Assembly (NCBI GenBank): GCA_023525975.1
Contig: CM042034.1
Coordinates: 62,431,279 to 62,495,278, forward strand
Source: Smallanthus sonchifolius
Lineage: Eukaryota > Streptophyta > Magnoliopsida > Asterales > Asteraceae
Direction of reading: 5' to 3'
DNA: 64,000 nt
In this document: piece after piece, positions 32,805-45,486 of the stretch
Position numbering within the stretch: the first letter of the stretch is position 1
How the letters are laid out: each line of letters opens with the position of its first letter
The notes under the pieces: model-generated
Databases searched by the model: none
The model's input: the letters and a program-made list of their open reading frames with translations, nothing else
Told to the model about the DNA's origin: nothing
Program-made: the position numbers and the translations under genes

Positions 32805-34105
32805 ACCTTTACGTGCGTTTAGACATAATTGTTTATTTTAAATCGATCTATTGTTTTATTTGTCAAAACTTTTGTTTGACAAAAGATCAAGCCTTTATCG
32901 TTTTGGCTGTGATTGTGTTTGGAACATCGAGCCCTAGTGACCCGTGATTTTTGTTTTTATTATCTTTGTATTTTATTTTTGGGTTATTTGGAACCTGGAT
33001 GTAATAGATAAGTTTCTTTTATTTATTTATTTTATTGTAAAAGTATAAAAGTTGTAAACCTATCAAGGCAAAGATTTGAAGACATGGATTGACAAAGACG
33101 GGAGCTTGAAGATAGAGATCTTGGACTAAGTGGGAGGCGACAAGTTTATTTTATTTGTTGTTCCTTAAACCGGTTCGGTTACTCATTTGATGGCTCGAAC
33201 GAAATCGAACAATCTTACTAGTGGCTCGATGGTTGTTTTGTATGTTTGTGGTTGATATAATTATTTAGAATAATAATTAAAACTGCAAATATTTTTCTAA
33301 AAACATTTAACACAATCTTATAAAACTACGAGAATATTAAAAGGTTTAAAATTTCTCGGAAAGATAATTAAATAAAAGTAGTTTTTATTTAAAAGTAAAA
33401 CGAGTTTTTAAATTTAATTGTTTTATTTAAAACCATATTTAAAATAATTAAAGGTTAATTAGTTTAAAATTAAGTTCGCGACTAATGGCCAGTTTAGATT
33501 AAATAAGGTATTTAAAATTGGACCGTGTCGAGTGTTAAAAAGCGTTTCACGAACTTATATATAGTAAAATTGGTTTACTAAAATTTACACGACTTATTTC
33601 ATGCTATGCGTCGTCTAAAATGTTTTTGACCCTTAACCGGTAAATTAAAACATTAAAGAAATCCCAATTATTAAAATCGATATTTCAGCGCCACCCTTAA
33701 TTATGACACTTCAACTAGACTAAAACGTCAGTGAATTATCATGCATTCGACGCCACGATTTTGGTTAAAAGTATGATCGCGATTCCTAAGTCACTTAGGT
33801 CGGGACTACAGTCACAATTGAAGGACAAATATTACTTAAAGTCGTTTAAGCGGGCGTAATTGAGGGAAACATATCCAAAGCTTGACCTTGCTTGTCATGC
33901 CCCTCAAACCGAGAGTTGTATAGTTGATACAATCGGTAATCGTTACCTACCTGTCTAGCTATACCAGTGAAAAGTGCTTAGCCATTCACTGTAACATAGT
34001 AAACCGAGATCTCATTCTTAATTATAAATATTTTTGTCTTTGGGTCATTAATATAATTAAGATAATTAAAGCATGAAAATACGAAAATTTGATTGAATTT
34101 TGTAG
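32805..34105. other. Copia leader, no gene
   Basis: About 1.3 kb, AT-rich, no long frame. The stretch 33060-33150 resembles the leader at 22020-22120. Confidence 0.5.
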
Positions 34106-34890
34106 ATGGCTCTGTCTGCTGATGTTGTTATCCTGGAGCGTCTTAACGATATTCTTAAAATCAAACTCGATGGAACAAACTTCTTGGAATGGTACTACAA
34201 TCTAAAGAAAGTCCTTAGATATAACAAGAAGATGCATGTTCTAAAAATACCTTGTACCAGAACAGCCACCTAGAGATGCTGAGAAATTTGTTCTAAAGGC
34301 TTGGAACAAATTTAGGGATGATACCTCTGATATATCAAACCTTAGCATCTGCTAGTCCCGGGATTCGAGCTTCGATCCGGCACTTATCAGCATATGACAT
34401 GATCCGTAACTTGAAGGATCCTTCTTACAATTTGATGACATACATTAAAGACGAGGCTTTGGAGAATCCGGATCGTGCCATGATCATGAGAAAGTTGGTG
34501 GCAGACCTCGAGAAAGCACGTGTTCCGATTGACGATCCCTTAGTCATTAATATGATTATTAATGACACATTTGATGACTATAGAGTGGATAAACTCCTAG
34601 CTAGTCGTTTTGATGAGCTAAGAGATTTCATCTCGTGTTATGCTAAAGTTGAACTTGAGGATGCTTTAAAAATGATTCAATGTGTTAATCAGCTTGAGAG
34701 GACAGGGGTGTATGACATCATTCGAGCTATGTTTAGTGATGATCTCCACTTGTCCTTCACAAGCAGAGAGGTACCGGTAGAGACTGTCGAAACCGGATAT
34801 AAGGGCAAAGCTATTGGTGAGACTAAGGCTAAGATCTCTAAACCCAGATGCCATGTTAGAGAGATGCCCGAAGCTGCTGTTGCTAGATAA
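34106..34890 (+). pseudogene. Copia gag remnant
   Basis: The ATG at 34106 follows the leader and opens with ALSADVVILERL and LDGTNFLEWYYNLKKVL, the usual start of copia gag (DUF4219/UBN2-type). A frameshift near 34245 precedes PRDAEKFVLKAWNKF in another frame. A 190-residue frame 34318-34890 continues with LSAYDMIRNLKD and ends without a zinc knuckle. The C-terminal part is unlike ordinary copia gag in my reading and could be replaced or highly diverged. Gag would form the particle; this copy is broken at its N-terminal part. Confidence 0.6.
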
Positions 34891-35777
34891 TGCTTCAAAG
34901 CATATACTTCAGATATGTAGGCAACTTTTCCATTGTTTCTTTATCACTTAAAAGTTAGACTTTTAACATATGCAAACTAGCTTTTTGCAGAGATAAAAGA
35001 AAAGAAGGAAATGAAGAATAAAAGAAAAACGGGCACAACTTGAAGATTACTTCGAGTTGTTGATTACACCATTTGATGATGTTATCTTATTTTTGTTTGG
35101 AACAAATTTAAATTCCGAATTTATTTTCTTTTGAATATTGCTTGATTATTTTAAGTATGATTTATTTAAATCTTTAATGCATTATGGTTGTTGCCTACAA
35201 TGAATTAAGAATTCATTACCATTTATTTGACATGAAGACATGTGAGACATATTATTCAAGTCCATTAGATAATTGATTAGATCGAATCTAATAGATACCA
35301 TGAAACATATTAAGTCCTATAAACGATATATATGAGATATACATGTTAACATATGACTTTATGATTGAAATAGTTTCAATAAATTCCTCTAGAAAGGATG
35401 TTATGAGATAAGATATAAAAGAACGATAAGAGTTATCACTACTATAAGACTAAGTAGTTAGTCATACAAAGCAGCTGCATAAAATCCAAATCACTAGCCT
35501 TGAGCCATAAGGCTTATCCAGAACAGGTGTAAAGATTCATATAGGATATGAATATAAAAGAGACCTATGAACAAATAAGGATAGGATGTTATGAACCCCT
35601 ATACGAAATAGTTTCGTCTGCTGCCTTAATAAATACTTCAATAAGATTGAAACTGTTCATAACCGTGATATACCTGATTCTTGAACAAGAAACAAGTGTT
35701 GTTTAAAGTTCTGAATACATAGTATTATTCAATTGCATAGACATAAAATTTCATATATTACAAGGATCAGATTCTAG

Positions 35778-35813
<36 letters not shown>

Positions 35814-37789
35814 TAATAAATAAAGGTTTTAGGGTGCCACATGTCACTCTCTCATTCATTCTCAAGTTTTTTTCCCGCATCTCTCTCCTAATAATTATAC
35901 AAATCTATTTAATTATTTTTTCTCTCTCCTATTAAATAATAATGAGATCTATAACTTTTTTTATAAAACGTTTTCATTAATATGTAATACGTAAATCTTT
36001 ATTACTAAGTATATATAACGTTGCATTTATTTAACACATGTAATACACCGGGTTTCTAAAGTTTAATATGAATTAACATTTATCAGTTACAGAAAAAAAA
36101 GTTAATACTCAGCTAAAAAAATGTTTTAAAAATTAAATTAACATAATTTATAACTGTCACGTGAAATTTTATTAAACTCGTGTAATACACGAATTTTTAA
36201 AAACATAAAATTTTTTATTACTACGTATATAACATTACATTTATTCAGACCGTGTAATACACGGGATTCTAACCTAGTATATATATATATATATATATAT
36301 AAAGGTTTATCATAAACAAAAGATGTGATCTTTTGCACTTAATAAACATGTATATGTTTATCATAAACAAAAGATGAGATCTTTTACAATTGATAAGTAT
36401 ATGAAAGAAAAGATGAGATCTTTTACAACAGACACTAAGGATCATACGATGAAAGAATGAGATTCTTTAGTTAAATCATCCAATGATGATCCAAACACAC
36501 AATCCATTTATGACAAATAAAGATTTGATCAGACTACACATGAATGAGATTCATCCAGATGTAGAAGTTGTTTTAGAAATAACAAATGGATCGTTAATAA
36601 TAGAATCCTAACAGATTATCAAAGGTTGATAAAATAGGAATTGGATTCCAAGTTATCCTTAAAAGGAAACAGATTACAAGTCTTTGAATAGTTGAACAAA
36701 CTAATCAAAATGAACATGTATTATGAATACTAGGATGTTCTTGTAATAAATTAGCTTCTAGAAAAGTATGGAAGTCTAGATATGTTTGAGACCATTGAAT
36801 CATTGAAACTGATATGATCATTTCAAATAATATTCAATATGATAGATGCAAAGGCCAGTGGAAGTGAATACCTACAACAATAAGATTGTGTAAGAGACAC
36901 ATTATTAAGAGGAATGTATAGTGATACACAGAAAAATCACATATAAGGATGATAAGTGTTATCATAGAGTGTATAATGATACACAAAATATATACAGGGG
37001 ATGATAAGTGTTATCATGGAATGTATAGTGATACATTACTGAAATTACGAGTTATATTATTGAAAGATAAAGTATCTATAGAAGATAAACTTCAAAACTA
37101 ACATTAATTGCATTCACATATATACGATATATAAGAGGGAAAGATTCTAAAGTAAGAATCTCAGCAATCAATTGATATTAATAAAGATGTCTTAAATGTT
37201 TTATGTGACAAAGACGCACCGTTAACATTTCTGTTAACATTATCCATAACTCATAATGATTGGGATAAGATGAAAATGAAATGGTTCATAAAGTATCATC
37301 TAAAAGGATAATGAGAAATGTCAATATTTTTCATACGATGAAAGAAATTTGAAATTTAGTTATGACAAAAGGAAAATGATAGTGCTTGAGAAGCATATAA
37401 TAGTGATCATAAAGTGTTATGATAAGACAATGCTATCTTATCGGATAAGATGCTAAAGGTACCAAATTTTTTACTATCAAAAAGGGTTATTGGAACAAGA
37501 TCATAATTAGTTATGACAACTCATTAGTCAAACACGACGATTTTAAAAGGTTAAGATACAAACACCATGAGATGATCATTGAGAATGATTACACGATGCA
37601 TTATCTGATAATGATTGTATGATACATTAGCGTTATCTGATAGAAAATTTCCATCAATAACATTCACAAAAACATGAGATGTTGTGACCTGGAAACATTA
37701 GAATATATTATTCTGAAAGAGTTTCAGATAACTTCTAATAGTTTGGAAAGAAGTTCCAAAAGAGAGTTTTCCATCGTTAAGTTTCATTA
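34891..37789. other. Copia interior with no recognisable pol
   Basis: Almost 3 kb where protease, integrase and RT are expected. I see only short frames, local direct repeats such as AAACAAAAGATG(T/A)GATCTT at 36315 and 36369, and repeated GATAAGTGTTATCAT near 36950 and 36995. A Helitron occupies about 35776-36277. Confidence 0.5.
35776..36277 (+). mobile_element. Non-autonomous Helitron inside the copia element
   Basis: The start has an (AT)n run followed by ACTAATAAATAAAGGTTTT, the family's 5' motif. The 3' end has a hairpin with CCGTGT and ACACGG arms (36250-36264), then CTAG 36274-36277 and host T. A second hairpin with CTCGTGT/ACACGA lies about 75 bp upstream (36178-36192). The exact 5' base is uncertain because of the AT run. 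Confidence 0.65.
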
Positions 37790-37915
37790 ATGTGATCATG
37801 ATACTTGGAGACATCACGATAAAACATAATCCACACAAATCAATATCTAGCTGACCCATTCGCTAAACCTATACCTCAATCTGTATGAGGAGCATGTTGA
37901 TTGGTAAGTTGAAAT
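37790..37915 (+). pseudogene. Copia RNase H tail remnant
   Basis: A frame near 37847 reads LADPFAKPIPQSV, the conserved end of copia RNase H, followed by a stop and, out of frame, EEHVDW. A stop and frameshift separate it from sequence upstream. It shows that a pol gene was once present. Confidence 0.6.
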
Positions 37916-38635
37916 GCTAGACTTAAGTTTGATTTGTTAGTATTTTGTGTTTTCGAACAATATAGAAACATTGGTATTTTATATTGACTTAAAGGTTAAG
38001 TGCATTATAAATAGATGTTTCTATGATTCGATATTTTATACGTTTTAGAAATCTTGAATATTATGTTATATTCTAAACGTTCGTAGTCGATCAGATTCAT
38101 GGGAATCAATCTGAACGTAAGACTATTGTGAATTGGATGATTGGTTCATTAGGAATGAAAGGCCAAACGGTTGGACGTCATGTTCACTGATAATCATTAG
38201 AGAATGATTATTGAACTTAACTCGCTTCAAAACTATCTTCATGGATCAATGTCTTTAGAAGTTTAGAATATGGTAAGATCTATTGATCTTTCGACCCGAG
38301 GCACGCACTAGAACTAACTCTGACTAAAGTTTATTCCTTGATCTTATCTAAGGTTGTACCTTAATAGGCAGTACTAAGGATATGATCAGGAGTAATCTGA
38401 CGTTAAGTGGGAGTTGTAAGTGACCAAAGGAATTCTGTTATCCTTTGATTAGGATCTGGACATTCTGGCACCCTCGTTGATTCAGACTGATGTAAATCGC
38501 GTGGCCACGCACAAACTAGAGTAGTTTGTTTAGACCATCTTTGAATTGGAGAACGAGAACAAGAATAGTTGAACCACATATGAGAATTGACTTGTATCCA
38601 TGTCTCATGTTCAACGAATGACCTAAACAGAAAGG

Positions 38636-38637
<2 letters not shown>

Positions 38638-38686
<49 letters not shown>
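38638..38686. repeat. (CA)n(TA)n microsatellite
   Basis: About ten CA units followed by about fourteen TA units in the copia interior, just before the purine tract region. Confidence 0.9.
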
Positions 38687-38690
<4 letters not shown>

Positions 38691-38837
38691 ATGGCTATTG
38701 TACTTGGTTAAGTAAGAGTTACTTGAACACGAGGAACTAGTAGACGATTATAAATACGTCATACCTTGTTAGGGGCAGTGAGATGCAGCTATGCGTCCAC
38801 CACTGTCTACGTTGACCTGATTAATCGATGAATCGAC

Positions 38838-38850
38838 CAAGTGGGAGATT
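38838..38850 (+). promoter_or_regulatory. Copia polypurine tract
   Basis: CCAAGTGGGAGAT directly before the 3' LTR; the same form occurs before 20503. Confidence 0.8.
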
Positions 38851-39831
38851 GTTGGATATTAGATGTCCGATCATCGATAATATCAACATTATTATCGAGG
38901 TACGATCCGAAGAGTTACACTTTGGGCAAAGAATAAATTGTATCGTTTAATTGTTAAACGTTATTACACGAAACAAGAATTAAGAATTCGGTGGATTAAA
39001 TATCTAGAGAGATATTTAATTACGTTGTATTTGATTATTGAGAACAATTAAATCAACGAGAGACGGAATGAGAATATATATATATATATATACATATATA
39101 TATTAGTGATATATATAGTCGGGATTTTATGTTCAAACTGTTAAACATAAAAGTGATCGCTTTATGCAAGTTTTAGTTTATAATCATAGTAATTATAAAC
39201 TATAAACTACGGGGACTAGAACTGATTAAGGGTTAATTAGTTAGTAATTAAATGTTAATTACACAAGGGGTTGACTTGTAAATTAGTTTATTATATAAAC
39301 ATTCTTAAGTCAAAACCCTAAAACAACTTTTTTTGGCCTCCCTCTCCCCTTGCGATCGTCGACCGGCCCCCTCCCCTCTCCCTCTCATTTTTTCGACCAG
39401 CCACCACCTCTATGGATAGCCACCACCACCTCCTGTCGCTGCCTTAGTCGAGCAGCCACCAGGAACCGGGCCACCCCGTTGCCGTGTCCCTTACTTCACG
39501 AGCCGAACAAGAAGGAGCCGCAAACCGGGTTTTGCAGTTGAGTGTTTTCGTGTGACGAGTTCGTTGTTGTCATCTAGCGTGACGTTCTTTGTACCCGAGT
39601 GTTACGAACCGGTTATTCGCCAAAGGTATAAAACCCTAAACACCTTATGGATGTGTTTTATTTATTTATTATTGTCTAAACGCTGTGTAATCGGATCACT
39701 GCGTGGAATCCAGATCTGATCTGTTAATGGTACTATTAAATCGCTTCCGCTAAATATATCTGATTTGTTTATTTAAATAGTTTAAATAATTAATGTTTTA
39801 AAATTTAAAACTGGTACCGTGATTCCCAACA
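38851..39831 (+). mobile_element. 3' LTR of copia-type element
   Basis: 981 bp, partner of 31813-32790, with an expanded (TA) run near 39076-39105 and several transitions. Confidence 0.85.
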
Positions 39832-41200
39832 TTAATTAGTGAGTGAGTTTTGTGTGTTTGTGAAGCAGAAAAGTAAATGACGGTAAAGTGAATAACATAA
39901 AAGTAAAAACGTGCTTGATGTGTGTTACAGATATTGTAACTAGTAGAATAGTAAATAGAAGAAAAGTAAATAAGACGAAAACGATCAGATTATGGATAGT
40001 ATTGCTTCGGGTTTTGAATCACCTTGATACCTGATAATGTTAAGTTGACTAATTCAGTGGTATGACTACTACAAACTTGTGACCCGGGTTACCGCTAGAG
40101 CCTCGTCTTCACTACATTTGATTCAAAAATTATATTCTTTGAATTAAAATAGTAGTGTCTCCAGTTAGAGACAACAATTACCCTAAACCATCGAATGGTC
40201 ATCTCCGGGTTGGTTTAAGACATCGGACTTAAAATGCTTTATATTAAAGTTAAATAGGTGATTATATTTTGTTCACCGGGAGGCTGTGTAACAATGGGAC
40301 CAAGTATAAAGACGTATCGTTCCCAACATGAGTTCACCAATTCTTTGTCGCATAATAAGCTCGTATAAAGACGTACTATCTTAGAAGTATAGACCAAGCC
40401 TTCACCAATTCTTGGTCGCATAATAAGCCTTGGATTAAAAAGGGTTTTACGATCTTACTTTTTATAATCAAGACACTCACAAATATAAAGACGGATTTAG
40501 AAAATAATAAAAGCCCACCGAAGGGTGGTTTTCAAAAACGAATTAGTTAAAGACATTAACATACCACTAAATTAATTCGTTAAACATTAACATGCACCGA
40601 AAATCATCTTCACTCTAGCAATAAAAAGAAGTTTTAGTCACGAATGGCCATAACGACTAGCGTAATGATGAGTTTCGTAAGCTCCCCTATTGTGAAACAA
40701 GGAGGAAGAGCCTCTCTACTCTCTACTCTAACCACGAGAATGCTCTCTTCTGAAGTGTTCTTGAAGTATGGATTGGTCTTTTGAATGAAGAACTCAAGCT
40801 TGCCTCAAAATGTGAAATGTACGGTCGTGCTAAGGCCTAGGGAATTAAACAGGGTACATAGGACACTATATTGGGTCGTGGAGGAGAAGAAAGGGTTTGC
40901 ACGGCCGTGCAATGGGATGCACGACCGTGCATCCCTCCTTTTTCCTCCAGGTTTGTCTTTTAGCTTCTTGGTTGACTTTTGTTGACCAATTTTGACTTCT
41001 TGGGGGTCAAAGCTCGGGAATGAATCTTCTAGAATATTGAATTCTTGGTGTTTTTGATAGGATTTAGCTTGATTTATATTTTCAACACCGAATAACTTGC
41101 AATTACAAAATATAAACATTTTAAGCATTAATTGCAATGTTATTATTCAGTTAGTACCATAATATAGGGATTATTATGCATGTAAAATATGTATAAATGA
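39832..41200. mobile_element. Right flank of copia insertion: LTR-like repeat
   Basis: No long conserved protein. Contains two adjacent palindromes (40897-40912 and 40916-40933) and style features of plant LTR leaders. It is probably the continuation of the repeat at about 31610-31812. Family not recognised. The opposed open frames at 40785-41137 are mirror frames without recognised domains. Confidence 0.35.
40897..40933. repeat. Two adjacent perfect palindromic stems
   Basis: TTGCACGGCCGTGCAA (40897-40912) is a perfect 16-bp palindrome. GATGCACGACCGTGCATC (40916-40933) has 8-bp perfect arms around AC. The outer bases differ between the two but pair within each. Confidence 0.8.
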
Positions 41201-43176
41201 TGACATATCAGTGTCTAGTTGTCAACGCTCTGAAAGGAGGTTTTCCTATGTCCTTAGTATCCGTTGCTATTTCGTGTCATAGTTGTTATCCTGAGGTTAC
41301 CTCGTGCATTCTTTGAAAGTGTTGTGGACAGTGAGACCGAGAGGTGATATGTCTGTTGGGTACATTGTCATTGTTGGAGAGACTGAAAGGTAATCTGACT
41401 ATCTGGTGAGTTTTGTACAACTTTAGGTTTCTTAGTTCGTGACACCCTGAGAGTGATTAGGGATCCACTAGGGTGTCTAGAGCTGTTATCCTTAGAAAAC
41501 CAGATCCATCATTGTTTCCATAGCCGGCCAGATGTCTTTGATTTGCAAGTAGGATTCTGACCTAGGTGGTATTATTCTTATATCTGATTATTCCCTTAGT
41601 CGTAGTCTGTATAGCTATAGTAGTGTCTTTAGGATTCGATAATCCGATTTACCATTAAGTTGTGCTACACTCGATAGGTACACTTGCATGTCATTGCGGT
41701 TTAGTACAAATGTACTCCATTTATTACTTAAGAAAGTAGGTTAGGTTTAGTTGTTAGGTTAATAAACCGTCTGGACGACATTAAGTGGCGACACTAGTTC
41801 TTGTTGTTTGCCTTGTTCATTTTGGTTCTAAAGCATTGGGCTTATGAAGGGTACACTAAGTGCATTTATTGAAGTGTTGACCTAAACTTAAAAGGTTAAA
41901 TTCTTAATTTAAACGAGTTGAGTCGAGTACGGACTAGGCTTGACTCGTTTAATTTACACCCCTAGGGACCCAAAACCTGTTTTTCTTATTTTTCGTGTGT
42001 TGGCCGTGCTAGAAATTGCCTCCACTGATAAGTGATCCTTAAATATTAAATATGGCTCACTTTTTTTTGAACGACCAACGAATACTATAAGCCTCGCTTT
42101 CCGGGTAAACCCATTAACGAAAGACCTCTCGCGCCCGCGAACGCAAACAAAGCTGGAGACCCGGCCCGCCCACCATTTTAGGGGAAACCCACCACGTGAA
42201 GGTCCATTGCAGAAAAACCCATGACCCACTAAACATGTCTCACTACTATTCAAGATGAAGGAGTATATTCTTTTCATAAATTTGATTTTATGTACAATTA
42301 GATGAAATTGTTTTGCATATATATGTTTGATAGATCATAGAAATAGAAACTAAAGAATAAATTAAAATATAATTTTGGAAAAAAAGGACACTTTACTAAC
42401 TATCTAAATAAAAATGTTAGACGTGTTTTGGATGGAAGAATATATGGGCTGAGTCCAAGAAAATGTTGCAACTGAAAATCGAATAGAAAATCAAGAACGA
42501 CGTAGTTTTACCTGCAGGTATGGTGGTGTTTGATTGTGACCTCAACGATCCAGTGGTGATAGTTGAAGACTGATGAAGATGATCGATGATATACATTCTT
42601 GCAATCCCTTAATTGTTTTGTGACTAATTAGGGCCGGTGTAACAGAGTCTTAATATTTTGTTTAACTTGGGAAGGATTTAGGTAACTGATCGAGTTGTTG
42701 ATTCATACTTTTTTTTATTAAATGATGATTTATTCTTCTGCTAATGCATGTTTAAAACCATAAAAGATTATTTAAATGGGTTAATCGTGTCATAAACAAG
42801 TACTTAGGCGGGTTGAACCCATTTAGACACGTTTTTAACGACCGAGTCATTGACCCATTTGTGACTCGAACCCATTTAACTCAAACCCTAGTTAAACCGC
42901 TTAACTTCGTGCGAAGGCGTGTCGTGTTAACAAATCGTGTCATAAATTGTCAGCCCTACCAGTTGCATTAACAGGGGTTCATATGTAGTTTTGCAATTGA
43001 ATCGGAAGAGGGATGTTTGTTCAAGGTGGTGGAGGAGGCTGTGGCGGTTGGTGATGACTATGCAATTATGGAGGCGGAAAGCTAAATTTGAAAGATTATT
43101 TCAGTAGGACTGGAAATATTAAAAGGATAAACGGATTTTATTTCATGTAAAAAGTCCAATGACTAGCATATATGTC
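41200..43176. other. Unassigned repeats, possible hAT ends
   Basis: 41200-41860 is non-coding and similar in wording to 31360-31600. TTTACACCCCTA near 41954 and TTGTCAGCCCTA near 42947 look like single ends of hAT-type MITEs, but I found no partner ends or target duplications. The 41954-42277 frame has no recognised domain. Confidence 0.3.
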
Positions 43177-43333
43177 CAGGGCCGGATCTACGCCTAGGGC
43201 AGGGTACCTGTTGGTACCCTTCAACTTTCGACGCGCAGTGAGAATTTTTTATTTTTTTTACCGTTTTATATATCCAGATACCCCTGAACGAATGGACAGA
43301 TACCCCTGAATTTTTTTTCTAGATCCGTCACTG
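43177..43333. mobile_element. 157-bp hAT-type MITE
   Basis: Ends CAGGGCCGGATCTACG and, inverted, CAGTGACGGATCTAG. Flanked by exact 8-bp duplications TATATGTC (43169-43176, 43334-43341). The 8-bp target duplication and CAG(G/T)G ends point to hAT. No coding capacity. Confidence 0.85.
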
Positions 43334-43563
43334 TATATGTCCATGTGATCATTCTTTTCTTAATTTAGTGGCAATAATAATATATTTAAAATATCAAATA
43401 CATGTTTTGGTATATTTAACACGCGCGGGTGATTATATATTAACTGTAAAATTTTGATTTTAGGACCATCTTTAGATTTTTTTTTCTATATAATGATTAC
43501 TTTTAATTAATGTGAATGTGAGATTTACATGTTGTTTGGATTACTTTGGTACATGTAACTACA
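43334..43563. other. AT-rich spacer
   Basis: No gene or clear repeat seen between the MITE and the Helitron end. Confidence 0.4.
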
Positions 43564-43789
43564 CTAGCTTTAACCACGTGACGTTAACATTATATTGATA
43601 AATATCTTATAAAAATTTATATAAATTTGATAATGTATTTGTAACTTTTCATTTTGTTACATGTTAAGATTATATAGATGAAAGTAATCACAACATAAAA
43701 AAATACATGAAAATACATTTCATAAGTTGTGTACTTTTTACAATACATTAAATTACATGTCAAATGAAACCTTATAATAATTATTTACA

Positions 43790-43930
43790 AATTTAAAAAT
43801 ACTTCATTGTATGCAATATTTGACATGGTATTGGTCATTTTTCCATGTTTACCAAATATTTATACTTTGAATACATCTCTACTTTTAACTGTTGGTAATA
43901 CAACATACAACCGATCATTAATATGTTTTT
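43790..43930 (-). pseudogene. Helitron helicase C-terminal tail remnant
   Basis: The minus frame reads DRLYVVLPTVKSRDVFKV, stop, IFGKHGK, and then SNIAYNEVF. This is colinear with the plus-strand remnant at 18030-18150 (QLYVALSRVKNRDGLKLL, IFGKHGK, SNVIYNKVH). Motif VI ALSR has become VLPT here, and an in-frame stop follows. The plus-strand frame over the same bases (43807-44040) is a shadow. Confidence 0.65.
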
Positions 43931-44003
43931 TTGATAATAAAACTTTAAAAACTCGCTTTTTTAAAATCTTATATTTTTTAATTCTTGCTTTTTTTTTTAA
44001 AAC

Positions 44004-44850
44004 ACAATTTATAGTTAACAGTGTTTACCTCTTTTTTTAAGCCGCTGAAAGGAAGCATACAAAATCCGAAAAACACCTATAAAAAAGGATACATACGTCG
44101 ACTTACAGAACAGAGAAATTGTATAAAATCATACAGAACAGACAAGAACATGAACTTCATCTCGTCAACGATGTATTTTAAGAACTATATTTCTTCTTCG
44201 TTAACCAAGTTAGAAAAGAAATTGATCAATTAGATCTAGAGATTGAAAGGAAAATATTCACAATAAGAATCACTAATTCTATACATGAAGATCTGTGACT
44301 AACAAAAACCGTATAAATTAGCATAAATTCGTATGAATGAAATGGTGTACCTGCGAATTGATTGAAATTGTGCTTGAAACCCTATAATCGAAGGATGTTG
44401 TGAATGATAAAAATAAATCTTATAAATTAACATAAAAAATCATGATTAATAAAGTGTATAAACATAAATTAGACGAATATGGCGATTCAAAGGAAGTTAC
44501 GATGAAGAAAGAACCATTAATTTTGGATACAATACCCATACCTCATGTTGATTTTTAAATTCTGCAAAAGCAGAGGCGATTGCGATTCAAAGGAAGAATG
44601 ATATGAAGTTATTTCTCCATCTTAGAGTCAAGCATCAAAACGATGGAGATTATTTGATGGGAGGAAGGCTGATGGAAAGAGTTAGGGATTTGAAACGAAA
44701 GAGTAGTCTGAAACCGGTGTGACTTTAGGGTTAGAAAAAACATATTGTCGGGCCGGATCGAATAAAAAAGCTCCGCGCTTTTCATCATTCGGGTGGTTTG
44801 AGTTTGGGCGGGAAAACAGTTTTGAGGAGAGCTGAGAGACTGACATGCAA
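44004..44850. repeat. 847-bp direct repeat, copy 1
   Basis: Near-identical to 48362-49200 with scattered substitutions. On the minus strand it looks like a 5' untranslated or promoter region: CTCTCCTCAAAACTG and ATGATGAAAAGCGCGGAGC near its start. Short minus-strand frames (44609-44903) are shared by both copies but lack known domains. Confidence 0.8.
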
Positions 44851-45486
44851 AAGTTTTTTTTGATGATAATTTCAAAAAAAATGTTAGCCGGTGGTAATAA
44901 CAATGAACTCGTTTGTTAAATATTTATTTATGTAATTTTCTAAAAAAAAGGGTTAAATATAGAAATATTAAATGAAGGATATAAATGTGATTTTAGAGAA
45001 AAAAATTATAAGATGAAATGTGATGATGTCAAATAACAAAACTATTTAATCTTTTATTAAATAAAAGATATTTATTTTTCTGGAAAAATTTGGTAATCCC
45101 AAAAGAATAGAAACAAGGGAACCAATTTTATCCGTTAATTCAACTTTATCACTAGCCGGGATTTAGTTAGTATTATTTATCGTCTTTTTTTAATTTAACC
45201 TTCAAATGAATGACCTGAATGCTCAGTGGGATATTCTGTAGATTTTATATCTGGACTTGTAAAATATTTCTAATGAAGATGTAATTGAGCATTTTCAAAA
45301 TATGAAAATTTTTTATCTTTAATAAAAAAATACTTTTGAATGATATTTGTCATCATGTGGTGTATTCACACCTATTTTTCCCTCAAAAATCACTAACATA
45401 TTAAAGTGTGACATATAAGTAGAATTGTAATTAACAATCTAATTATTTAGATTTTTAATTACTTAATTCTATTTATATGTATTATT
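44851..45486. other. AT-rich spacer
   Basis: No gene, RNA or clear element found. Confidence 0.4.

Larger units (their letters stand above)
31813..39831 (+). mobile_element. Copia-type LTR element, non-autonomous, with TTAAT target duplication
   Basis: LTRs 31813-32790 and 38851-39831 both begin TGTTGGATATTAG and end GATTCCCAACA. The element is flanked by TTAAT (31808-31812 and 39832-39836), an exact 5-bp target duplication. The primer site is at 32792 and the purine tract at 38838-38850. Inside are a broken gag (34106-34890), a long stretch with no recognisable protease, integrase or RT, a decayed RNase H tail (about 37790-37915) and a Helitron (about 35776-36277). LTRs differ at roughly one base in 25-30 over the first 300 by eye, so insertion is not very recent. 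Confidence 0.85.
43564..44850 (-). mobile_element. Minus-strand Helitron with helicase tail
   Basis: The minus-strand 3' end is TTAAAG then CTAG (43567-43564) and host T. The last 150 bp matches the end of the Helitron at 18180-18336. It carries a helicase tail remnant (43790-43930) and, toward its 5' side, an 847-bp segment repeated at 48362-49200. The 5' end is not fixed; about 44850 is where similarity between the two copies ends. Confidence 0.65.

Noticed and set aside
42775..42955. Complete hAT MITE ending TTGTCAGCCCTA
   Set aside because: Only one end is recognisable; no inverted partner or 8-bp duplication found.
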